From Prorocentrum cordatum (Eukaryota > Sar > Dinophyceae > Prorocentrales > Prorocentraceae): a stretch of 64,000 nucleotides of DNA. Location: NCBI GenBank assembly GCA_963575745.1, contig CAUYUJ010021170.1, positions 291,801-355,800 on the forward strand, given 5' to 3'. Both the position numbers and the translations under genes were made by a program. Below are positions 48,420 to 57,176 of this stretch, piece by piece. Every line of letters begins with the position of its first letter. Position 1 is the stretch's first letter. The notes beneath the pieces were generated by a model. It ran no database searches and was not told the origin of the DNA. It saw nothing but the letters and a program-made list of their open reading frames with translations.

Positions 48420-49750
48420 TGCTTCGGTGAAGCTCCCTATGGGGCCACGAAGCGCTGCACTGGGCGGGGGGGAACGCTGCATTGTGCGGGTGGTGTGCCG
48501 AATTGGGTTTCCCGGACGCATGCGGACGGTCCCACTGAGGGCCTTGGTGGAGCTCCCTATGGGGCCACGAAGCGCTCTACTGAGCGAGTGAAAATGCCAA
48601 ATTGGGTTTCCGGGACGCATGCGGACGGTGGCACTGGGGCCTTGGGTGGAGCCCCCTTATGGGGCAACGAAACGCTGCAGTGCGCGAGTGAAAATGCCAA
48701 AGTAAATTTCCCGGACGCATACGGACGGTGGCACTGGAGCCTTGGGTGTAGCCCCCTATGGGCCACGAAACGCTGCACTGGGTGAGTGAAAATGCCAAAT
48801 TGGACTTCCGGGACGCATGCGGACGGGGGCACAGGGGCCTTCGGTGGAGCTCCCTATGGGGCCACGAAGCGTTGTACTGGGTGTGCGGGACGCACGCGGA
48901 CGGTAGCGCTAGGACCTTCGCTGGGGCTCCCTATGGGGCCACGAAGCGCTGTACGGGGCGTGCGGGACGCATGCGGACGGTAGCACTGGGACCTTCGGAG
49001 CTTCCTATGTGGTCACGAAAAGCTGTACTGGATGGGTGAAACGCAGGAAGGAGGGGGAGGAGGGCAACGAAACGCTGTACTGGGTGTGCGGGACGCATGC
49101 GGACGGAAGCGCTGGGACCTTCGGTGGACCTCCCTTTGGGCCACGAAGCGCTGTACTGGGTGTGCGGGACGCATGCGGACGGTAGCACTGGGACCTTCGG
49201 TGGAGCTCCCTATGGGGCAACGAAACGCTGTACTGGGTGTGCGGAACGCATGTGGGCGGTAGCGCTGGGACCCTCGGTGGGGCTCTCTATGGGCCACGAA
49301 GCGCTGTACTGGGCGTGCGGGACGCATGCGGGCGGTAGCGCTGGGACCCTCGGTGGGGCTCCCTATGGCGCCACGAAACGCTGTACTGGGTGGGTGAAAC
49401 GCAAGGAGGAGGGGGAGGAGGGCAACGAAACGCTGTACTGGGCGTGCGGGACGCATGCGGACGGTAGCGCTGGGACCCTCGGTGGGGCTCCCTATGGGCC
49501 ACGAAGCGCTGTACTGGGCGTGCGGGACGCATGCGGACGGTAGCACTGGGACCTTCGGTGGGGCTCCCTATGGGGCCAAGAAGCGCTGTACTGGATGGGC
49601 GAAACGCAGGGAGGAGGGGGAGGAGGGCAACGAAACGCTGTAGTGGGTGTGCGGGACGCATGCGGACGGTAGCGCTGGGACCTTCGGTGGAGCTCCCTAT
49701 GGGGGCACGAAGCGCTGTACTGGGAGTGCGAGACGCATGCGGACGGTACA
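48420..49750. repeat. Minisatellite B2, about 77-bp unit, about 16 copies
   Basis: The unit contains GGGGCCACGAAGCGCTGTAC, TGGGTGTGCGGGACGCATGC, GGACGGTAGC and GGGACCTTCGGTGGAGCTCC. Some units carry a GGAGGGGGAGGAGGGCAACG insert (49040, 49400, 49610). Open frames on both strands span the array. Same family as B1 at 36260-37090. Confidence 0.93.
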
Positions 49751-49809
49751 CCGGACTCACTTCTATAGCGCTCACTTCTATAGTGCTCACTTTGAAATTG
49801 TGGTCCGGA

Positions 49810-49990
49810 AGGGGCCGCACATGCAGGCACATGCCGCACAGTCGCATGCACATGCCCATGCAAATATACAAAAGCCTCAACAGCATTGCCGCACATGCGC
49901 GCACATGCCACACCGTCCGACGCACAGTCGAATGCACGGTCTAGCAAAACTCTGAAAGCATAGAGGCACATGCCCGCACATGCCGCAGAA
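49810..49990. repeat. GCACATGCC-rich short repeats
   Basis: Multiple CACATGC/GCATGCACATGCC words (49815-49870, 49895-49920, 49965-49990). Purine-pyrimidine alternating, no coding support. Confidence 0.6.
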
Positions 49991-50505
49991 GTGTCGCAGG
50001 CGATAGTGGCCTGACCACCTGAGCTCGGGGCATTTCGCAGCCCAGATTTGCGAGGATGTCTCAGGCAAACGTGGCCGGACCACCATGGGGCAGGGCATCT
50101 TGGAAACCAGAGTGGCGAGGATGTCGCTGGTCAAGGTGACCAGACCACCATGGGGCAGGACACCTCCGAGTTCTGAGTTGTGAGGATGTCGCAGGCGAAA
50201 GTGGCCTGACCACCATGGGGCAAGAGATTTCTGAGGTCAGAGTTGCGAGGATGTCTCTGGCGAGAGTGGTCTGACCACCTCAGCCCAGGGCATCTCGGAA
50301 CCCAGAGTTGCGAGGATGTCTCAGGCAGGAGTCGCCTGACCACCTGCTCAGGGCATCTCGGAACCCAGAATTGCGAGGGTCTCAGGCGAAAAAGGCCGAG
50401 ACACGATGGAGCAGGGGAACATTGAGGTCAGAGTTGCGAGGATGTCTCAGGCGAAAGTGGCCTGAACACCTCAACTCAGGGCATCTCGGGCGAGGATGTC
50501 TTGCG
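49990..50505. repeat. Minisatellite C, about 63-bp unit, about 8 copies
   Basis: The unit includes GTTGCGAGGATGTCTCAGGC, GAAAGTGGCCTGACCACC and GGGCATCTCGGAACCCAGA. A single inverted copy (CCACTTTCGCCTGAGACATC) lies apart at 50665-50700. Confidence 0.9.
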
Positions 50506-50700
50506 CGCGGAAGCGAACGCGCCGGCGCCCGGAGACGAACGCCGGCCCCGGCATTCTTGCACGTCCCGCACATGCCCCGCACAGGTACGCACAGTATTCG
50601 CACAGGCCGAGCTCGCCAGTGGCCGAGCCCGGCCAGCGATTCCGAGATTTCCCGAGCTCGGGCCGTCAAGCCACTTTCGCCTGAGACATCCTCGCAACTC

Positions 50701-50750
50701 TCTCCTCCTCCTCCTCCTCCTCCTCCTCCTCCTCCTCCTCCTTCTCCTCT
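50701..50750. repeat. (CTC)n triplet array
   Basis: About 50 bp of CTC triplets directly after the inverted minisatellite C copy. Confidence 0.95.
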
Positions 50751-51030
50751 GGCCGAGCCGAACAGGCGGGCGGGCCGACCGAACCGGGGGCGTCCGCCTC
50801 CTCCGTCCCCCCCCTCCACCCACCCCCCTCCGCCCCCCCCCACCCCTGCTTCTCCGGCCAAACTGAGAAGGCGCGCGGGGGAAAGTTTTACTAGGAGGGC
50901 ACGCCACCGCCAGCTCACGAACCGGGCGAAGAACCGCCCCCCCCAGCAGCGGGCGAGGGGCTTCCTGGCACCCCCCAGGTTAGCTCTGCGAAAGCCAGGA
51001 GGCATTGGAGGCACAGGGGTCTCAGACAGC
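50751..51030. other. GC-rich, no gene recognised
   Basis: C-rich tracts at 50795-50850; frames are compositional. Confidence 0.45.
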
Positions 51031-51249
51031 TCCTAGGGCATGAGCGTGCATTGTGTATGGGGTTGGAGTACAAAGGCACAGAACCCCTGATCCGCTGGTG
51101 GAGGAAAGGAAGGAAAGATGGATATCTTTTCCTCCTGCACGATCAAAGGTCTGATCGATCTATTCCAATACCTGGGCCCAAACGGCCAGGCGCAGGAGAG
51201 GTGAGGATAAGGAGTATATACGAGGGTACTATACGGGTTATATTCGCAC

Positions 51250-51820
51250 TCCCCGTCCCGAATCCCGCCCGTAAGGGCAGGACTCGGGAAAAGGAGAAAA
51301 GAACCTGTCACCCATTTGCTCCTCAAGTCCTCAGCACTGCAAGGCAGCTGAGCGTAAATTCTGTACCGCTTCAGCTGCGTCCCGATCACGACAGAGGTGT
51401 GCAAAAAGTAGCGTAGCACAACAACTGTCATGATCATGCAAGTAAGGGTAAGAAGGAACACCCAGGGTCCCTGATTCTTCGCCTAGCACACTTTGGTGCC
51501 CCTCGGTGCGCCCCCCAAAAAACACTTCGGCACTCGAGGGCGGAGAAGAATGAGACACGGGTGGGCGGAGCAAGAGGGTCTGAGTACCTTAAAGCAACAT
51601 CAGAAGCTGCCGCGCCTGAACGCGGCAGGTGTTGCCACCAGCTCTCGAAGCAGAGCTGGGCATCATATCTTTCTCAACGCAATGTAATCATAGTGTAAAG
51701 AATAAGCAAAACAAAATGTGTAATACCAAGTCGTGTTGAGGAACACGATCGTGTTAAGAAGCACGTCTAAATTTCAAAACAAATGCATGGCCATGCGTAG
51801 AGTCGTGTTGACAAACATGA
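51250..51820. promoter_or_regulatory. Hairpin-rich noncoding region at the left end of element 2
   Basis: No gene. Stems seen: 51257-51288 (12 bp with two mismatches, GTAA loop on +), 51607-51628 (CTGCCGCG/CGCGGCAG), 51638-51659 (CCAGCTCT/AGAGCTGG), 51732-51747 (CGTGTT-GAGG-AACACG), 51750-51765 (the same with a G.T pair) and a decayed third copy at 51804-51819. Probably 3' UTR and/or LTR. Confidence 0.55.
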
Positions 51821-52034
51821 AGCACTGTATTCACAAATTCTGCAATTGGTTACTCCCCTCGGCGATGCCCCTGAGGAGTCTGCCTTGGGTTCCACAAGTA
51901 GTGAGTGTGTGTGTGGCCACTTTTCTTGTATAGTGAAGTGGCCTAAAATTATATTAGGAATCGCTGCTCGAGGCGAACGCGTATTAAAGATGAAGTTCAA
52001 GCCGATCGAGCAGTGGGCCTTGCGGCCAACGAAA

Positions 52035-52484
52035 CTACGAGTTACCTCTCATGTAGAACCTCTGGCCCCACACCCTGTGGCCATCATCCTCGACGCAGCT
52101 CGTCGTGAATGTCTCCCAGGGCGCCCTTGGGGTCCAGTTGGGGTGCCTCTCGTTGTGCAGCAGGTCGCGGACGTACACGAACTCGTCGTTGCTGTCCGCG
52201 ATGTATATCCAGCATTTGGCGTAGTAGCCCCAGTACCTGGGGCCCCACTGGCTGCCCTCCAGGTAGTGGCGCCACCGCGTCGCGTAGTCCTCTGTCGTGC
52301 GCGCCCGCTTGGCGCGTGGAGGCGTTGTTGGCCTGCGGCTGGCGTCGCCGCTCTGCCGCTGCGCGGCGGCCGCGCCGCGCGGCCCAGCGGGCATGTCATC
52401 CTGCGCGCCAGAGGCGCCGGATCCAGCAGCATCGCCATGGGCAGGGCGAGGCGGCGGCGGGTGCCGCGGCTGCTGCGGCTCCAT
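52035..52484 (-). CDS. Element 2 ORF F, unrecognised
   Basis: The ORF has 149 residues with an ATG at 52484. Residues 1-65 are Pro/Ala/Arg-rich. Residues 66-149 look folded and aromatic-rich: DYATRWRHYLEGSQWGPRYWG, CWIYIADSNDEFVYVRDLLHNE and WETFTTSCVEDDGHRVWGQRF. No family recognised. It overlaps the end of ORF E in another frame. The protein ends MRGNS, recalling the array peptide, but only a 3-bp stem is possible there. Confidence 0.5.
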   Translation of the reverse strand: MEPQQPRHPPPPRPAHGDAAGSGASGAQDDMPAGPRGAAAAQRQSGDASRRPTTPPRAKRARTTEDYATRWRHYLEGSQWGPRYWGYYAKCWIYIADSNDEFVYVRDLLHNERHPNWTPRAPWETFTTSCVEDDGHRVWGQRFYMRGNS

Positions 52485-53112
52485 GGCGCCATGTGTGTGT
52501 GTGCGAGGAGTGTGCGTTGGGGTCGTTAGGATCGGTTCTAACCCCTGAACTCACCCCCCTTGGACTGGCAGATCCCATGGCAGGTTCGACGGAGGCCAGT
52601 TTGGCAAGCTTGCGCTGCGTGACCTTCTCACAAGTGCCGTCCCCGCGGGGCAAAGCAATTGTGACAAGGCCACGCTCTTGCCTGGTGCCTCTGTCGAGTC
52701 TACCATCGTTCAGCCACCGGTTCCTGCGACCACCGAAGCCAAGCCTGACGCTGTGATCATAGATGTCACAGGCGTCGCGCATGTCATCGATGGTCCAGGC
52801 ATTTTTGCCAGTCTCAACGCGAGCGGCAGTCATCTGGTGGTGGAAACGTAGGTCATTGAGGAAACGCTGTACGACATTGCGAAAGGGGTGGTATAGAGGT
52901 CGATGATCCTCAGCCTCGCCCATCATCCTGGACATGCGTGCAGGAGGGGAGCCTGCGTCAAGCCACCTCTTATACCTCTCCTCTGCCTTCTTCGCATGTT
53001 TCCTCAAGGTACTCTTCTCCTGGCCAGCCTTGGAGCGCTTGCCCATCATGTAGACACGCGCTCCATCTGACATGTACCGGTTGACATCGTCCAGGGAGAG
53101 GTTCGCCTTGAT
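52396..53112 (-). CDS. Element 2 ORF E, basic protein, in frame with ORF D
   Basis: The first ATG is at 53073, but the frame is open from the ORF D stop (53113-53115) and only 13 codons (IKANLSLDDVNRY) separate them. About 225 residues: a basic helical start (KRSKAGQEKSTLRKHAKKAEERYKRWL), then FRNVVQRFLNDLRFHHQMTAARVETG and DDMRDACDIYDHSVRLGFGGRRNRW, and a Ser/His/Ala-rich tail. Possibly nucleic-acid binding by composition. No motif recognised. Confidence 0.5.
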   Translation of the reverse strand: MKANLSLDDVNRYMSDGARVYMMGKRSKAGQEKSTLRKHAKKAEERYKRWLDAGSPPARMSRMMGEAEDHRPLYHPFRNVVQRFLNDLRFHHQMTAARVETGKNAWTIDDMRDACDIYDHSVRLGFGGRRNRWLNDGRLDRGTRQERGLVTIALPRGDGTCEKVTQRKLAKLASVEPAMGSASPRGVSSGVRTDPNDPNAHSSHTHTWRHGAAAAAAPAAASPCPWRCCWIRRLWRAG

Positions 53113-53951
53113 TCAATAGTTCAACTGCTGGAGGTACGCTAGGTCGCTCTCCGCGGCGCCACCTTGGCCCGCGGCACCTACAGAGACACTGTACTGCCAG
53201 CAGATATCACAAATTGCACCGTCACCCGTGACGATTCCCAGAGAAAGGAAACGATCGCAATTCCGACATCGCGCTATATCATGCTGGATCGCTTCAGGAA
53301 CCCCGGAAGTGGCAAGATCCCTGAGAGATCCCCAGCGGGTGGTGCCACCGTCAGTTGACGCCAGACCACGACCGATTTGGTTCATTGCCTCACGATGGAC
53401 CTCTGCGGTCGGACGGGAAGCGATCGATCGGCCGATCCCCTCGATCTCGATCCTGGACAACCCTTCCCCAGGTAGTCCTACGTACCCGGAGGTGTCGGTG
53501 TCCGCGGTGTCCATATCACCATGGTGTACGTTGTCCGTGCGAATGCGGGTAGCCTCTGCCTGCAAGATGGCCTCGTTATCGCCCACCTCGCGGTCAATGT
53601 TCTGCGTCTCGGCTATGATATGTACCATGGTCTCTTGGTCGGGAGCTGCCGAAGCGACGCTACCTGGATCCCTGGGGACATCCTGCTTGGCGCCTGGATC
53701 GTCTGGGTCAGGCGCAGCAGGCGTTTCTACCGGCTCCTTCCATACGGGGAAGCCTGGGTTGCCATGTGTCTTGATGCGTTCTGTGAAGAAAGCACGAAAC
53801 GTATTGAGGGCAGGATGTAGATGGCATCGTTGGTGAACTGATGCAGCTCCTTGATGCTGTCCCACAATATGATTTGGTACACTTTGGAAATCCATTGAAA
53901 TATGCCCGTGGTCGATTCCTCAATGATCTCTGGGTCAAAATAATGTACCAT
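53113..53951 (-). CDS. Element 2 ORF D, Cys-pair protein, frameshifted near its start
   Basis: The likely true N-terminus is at 53951: MVHYFDPEIIEESTTGIFQW..., shifting near 53830 into the longer frame at ALNTFRAFFTERIKTHGNPG. The middle is Pro/Asp-rich. The C-terminus carries CRNCDRFLSLGIVTGDGAICDICWQY, a CxxC...CxxC zinc-ribbon-like motif. It ends at a UGA (53113-53115) after which the same frame runs on as ORF E. No family recognised. A zinc ribbon suggests protein or nucleic-acid contact. Confidence 0.5.
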
Positions 53952-54210
53952 CTTCTTGAAGAAACAATATGCACTGCATGTCGGTAAGTCGCGTGCCCAT
54001 TTATGGGTATGATCATAATCAATTTGGTATGCTTCCGCTTTTGGACCGAATTATATCTCAAATCGCAGGCATGACTCTATCCTGTCCACCACAAGGTCGG
54101 CCCTGCCAGTGTGTAAGTCCATAATTTATTTCACCTTTATCATTGGAGAGTCCACCAGTGGTTCCAATGTCCAGCGGTATACGCGGTGGTCATAAGATGA
54201 AATACTCCAT
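53952..54210. other. Short gap between element 2 ORFs C and D
   Basis: Lower GC than the surroundings; short minus frames without motifs. Confidence 0.4.
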
Positions 54211-55083
54211 TTAGTAATGGTCCTCTGGGTCATAGTCGGGGTGGGTGAGGAAATCTTCTGGCGGATCAATAATGTTGTCAAGGATGGACGAGCCAATGTC
54301 CTCATCAGCGTGAATCTCCGCCGATAAATCTGCCTACATGGTATCATTGGCTGCTCTTTCCTCATCTGTGAATGGTATGGTCGATATGCCGACGATGACA
54401 GTGATCAGAGGATCGGTGGGTTGGCCTGCGTCGTGTCGGGATCCCTCGTCGTCTGCCGTGGGGTCTTCGGCAGGTGTCGCCACCAGCTCGTCGGGATCGG
54501 GTGTCCGAGGAGCGGGGCGTCTGGTCGGCGTACGTGGGATGCGTGGTTTGTAAATGCTCGGCATTCCACGATATGGTAGATCACCTGTTTGTTTCTGATC
54601 ACTGCATGAAGATGGGCCCTGAAGTGCGACATTCAAGTGAACCGGGTTGATGCCAGCACGTACTGGCAAAGCGAAGATGACTCCCCTGAGGGGCATATTT
54701 CTGTCGCAATACCATATGCTTACCCATCGTAAACCGTAGTTGAGAAAATGTATTTGCACTGCAAAGAACTTCTCGAAGACTCCGAAGTGTATGACTCGTC
54801 CATATATATGGCCCTTGTTCGTGCGGACCTTCGTGTTGTAGTTGCCCTTGGGGTAGTGATTTTCATAGTGATAGCAATTGGTTGAACCCCAATTTTTGAC
54901 GATAGTGAAGTCCCCCATGCGGACGTCGTTAAAGATAGGCCGTCGATCCCACTCTTCCTGTGTAGTCCTTGCTGTAATGGGTCGGAGAGCCTCTCTGCAA
55001 TGTGGCATAGCGATCAACCATTCTTTATCCTGTGTGTTGTGCCCGCAGCTGCTGACCATATCACGGACAATGGCCTCATCCAA
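54211..55083 (-). CDS. Element 2 ORF C, unrecognised, with one in-frame UAG
   Basis: ATG at 55083. About 170 residues look folded: MVSSCGHNTQDKEWLIAMPH, GDFTIVKNWGSTNCYHYENHY, VIHFGVFEKFFAVQIHFLNYG and SIWYCDRNMPLRGVIFALPV. A Pro/Thr/Asp-rich tail follows. The frame meets TAG (54334-54336) but continues for 40 acidic codons (ADLSAEIHADEDIGSSILDN...) to a TAA at 54211, which look like the natural C-terminus. The codon after the stop is GCA, as at the UAG in element 1. The start overlaps the end of ORF B by 70 nt. Confidence 0.5.
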
Positions 55084-57176
55084 GGCGTCGGCGTCAGCTG
55101 TATGGCCAGCAGGGGTCGCCCCCAGCGGAGGGGCGATGGGTTGCTAGGCCGATGATGCTGAGGCGGACTGTGTCTGTGGCTGCTGAGCCGTGTCGTAGGC
55201 CTTGGCAGTTGGGGCAATCCAGGAGGATCATCAATTGTGTCCGTTCCAGGAGGAACAGCGCAGATCTCGCATTTGCTCAATGATTGTCTCGTAGCCAGCG
55301 GCGGGTAGTCCCACGCGGGGCCCATTTCTGGCCACAACTGCTTGCCACACTCGCGGAATGGTGTGAGACGGCGAATGACGAGTATTGCAGCAGCTGGAAC
55401 CACATCCTCAGTCATGATAGCGCCCTGTGCTCCCAGCCAAAATCTGTATCCAGCCTTCGTGGCGATTTGCGTGTCGATGACGAGCTCCACCTCGTTCTTG
55501 TCGTGCTTGAACTTGTACGGTTGTACCGAGGTGTGAGGGTTCTTCTTGGCGATCTGCACGTAGGTGCTGGAACTGTAGAATGCCTCCGAGCGTTGTGATC
55601 CTCTTTCACGTTTGTCTCTCTGAGACTGATCGACATAGCCTGGAATAATCCCTGACTTGAGGATGCTTCGCCAGGCACGAAGTGTCGTGCCGTGGTGGAG
55701 GTATTTGACGTCTGTCCATTGTAAGCTCTCCTCCCACCCCATATTCCATGGTTTGGAGAGTGGGTTGACGCAACTGTGGCCTCCAACGCATCTGATAGCG
55801 ATAACGCTGTTCCAATCGAAGCAGCTGGGATCGCCCCCGTCAAGTACTGGTTTGGCATATACCTCGATCCGGTTCTTCTCCGGGTCAATGTGCTCCTGGA
55901 ACGCATGAATGACGCAAATCGGATAGTAATCAGTCCAGCACTCGTATCCGTCTGGTTCACCGTCTTTGCGAAAGTGTGCCATAGCCGCCTCGGTGGATGG
56001 TCCGTTGTGAGGTCCACGACGCTCTTGCAATTTCCATTGAACCATGTCCCGAAATGATTTCCAATTGCTGGGAACCTTCCAAGATTGCTGCGCCGTGTTC
56101 GACCATATGTTGATCCGTCGGTGAAGAAATTGGTCAATATGGAACTTTTTGTAGTGGATCTCATGGCGAAGCATTGTCGTGATGTCCTTGCTCATGAAAA
56201 TAGGATCTCCAAGCCACTCATCAAGCAGCTCGGGTCCGTAGCGTACCTCTTCGTACGGCGGAAGCGATATCCATTTCCATTCTGGGAAACAACCAGACTG
56301 AACAATGTCAGGCGCATGGGCGATCACGCAATCGTCGCGCGTTAATTGGCTTGCCCAATCATCGTCCTGCAAGCAAGCCATGCCATCTATTGCAGGCGTG
56401 CCCCGCAACGGAGGAGGTACGTATGGATGGTCATCCACATGACCTGCTTGAAGCTTGTACTTACGAGGAGCGCACGCATTGTCGAATGTAGGGATCTGGC
56501 TTGTGTCCTCATGGGATGATCGCTCGCAGCAGTCTTGCCGCGACAGTATGTATACCGTACCCGATTGCTGACCAGGCGAAGGCGCATCGTCAGCAGGAGT
56601 TGCTTCCAGCTCCGCATCCACATCAGTGTCCTCGTCGGGGAGCGGGGCTGACGCGGCGGTCAGGAGCGGGCCTGGTGGCAATGGATCAGCAAGCGTGCTA
56701 ATCGGAAGCGGACCAGGTGGCAATGGCTCGGGTAGTGTGACGATCGGGAGCGGACCTGGCGGCAATGGCTCAGGCAGCGGGCCTGGCGGCAGTGGCTGCC
56801 TGTCCTCACGGTGCTCATCACTGCGCTGGCGTGCCCCAGCTGCCGCGGAGCCGTCGGGCGGCGCTGCGGCGAAGACAGTGGTCGGAGCGTCGGCCGTGAG
56901 CCCCATGGCGGTACGATCCAAGGCATTCTGCGTGTAGAAACCTTTGCATGCCGTAGTAGTTTCTGAATTGTCAATGCGAGGACCGACACGATGGGGGCAC
57001 AATCTGTTGCGCTCTGCGATGAGGCGTGATTTCGTCGTGTCGCCATCACCTGCCATGTCGTTAATCTGGAGCAGGAACTGTTCGTATACAACCCAAGTAA
57101 CAGCGTGTGCGTCATTGGTGCCCTTCACTATGTTGGGGTGAAAGAGTTCCTCTCGTCTGACTCCCAAGATGCCCAC
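55014..57176 (-). CDS. Element 2 ORF B: Tpt1/KptA-like RNA 2'-phosphotransferase
   Basis: 720 residues from an ATG at 57176, overlapping the end of ORF A by 49 nt. Residues 128-178 are PLPPGPLP-type repeats. Residues 455-605 carry the Tpt1 core signatures in order: VIAIRCVGGHS (461-468, equal to iRAxQGHS), YLHHGTTLRAWRSILKSGIIPG (HGT 495-497, then the G[LI]xPG element), SEAFYSSS (position of the hIHl/f strand) and VELVIDTQIATKAGYRFWLGAQGAIMTEDVVPAAAILV (equal to G..f..s.nGvilt...vp). Sequence similarity to the element 1 domain is low apart from these motifs, so the two were probably acquired or diverged separately. The N-terminal wing is not recognisable. Expected role as in family: NAD+-dependent removal of RNA 2'-phosphates or related ADP-ribosyl transfer. 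Confidence 0.75.
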   Translation of the reverse strand: MGILGVRREELFHPNIVKGTNDAHAVTWVVYEQFLLQINDMAGDGDTTKSRLIAERNRLCPHRVGPRIDNSETTTACKGFYTQNALDRTAMGLTADAPTTVFAAAPPDGSAAAGARQRSDEHREDRQPLPPGPLPEPLPPGPLPIVTLPEPLPPGPLPISTLADPLPPGPLLTAASAPLPDEDTDVDAELEATPADDAPSPGQQSGTVYILSRQDCCERSSHEDTSQIPTFDNACAPRKYKLQAGHVDDHPYVPPPLRGTPAIDGMACLQDDDWASQLTRDDCVIAHAPDIVQSGCFPEWKWISLPPYEEVRYGPELLDEWLGDPIFMSKDITTMLRHEIHYKKFHIDQFLHRRINIWSNTAQQSWKVPSNWKSFRDMVQWKLQERRGPHNGPSTEAAMAHFRKDGEPDGYECWTDYYPICVIHAFQEHIDPEKNRIEVYAKPVLDGGDPSCFDWNSVIAIRCVGGHSCVNPLSKPWNMGWEESLQWTDVKYLHHGTTLRAWRSILKSGIIPGYVDQSQRDKRERGSQRSEAFYSSSTYVQIAKKNPHTSVQPYKFKHDKNEVELVIDTQIATKAGYRFWLGAQGAIMTEDVVPAAAILVIRRLTPFRECGKQLWPEMGPAWDYPPLATRQSLSKCEICAVPPGTDTIDDPPGLPQLPRPTTRLSSHRHSPPQHHRPSNPSPLRWGRPLLAIQLTPTPWMRPLSVIWSAAAGTTHRIKNG

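Noticed and set aside
52035-52055. Decayed GNRA-array copy at the end of element 2 ORF F (encodes MRGNS)
   Set aside because: Only a 3-bp stem around GTAA can form, and there are no other copies in the element.
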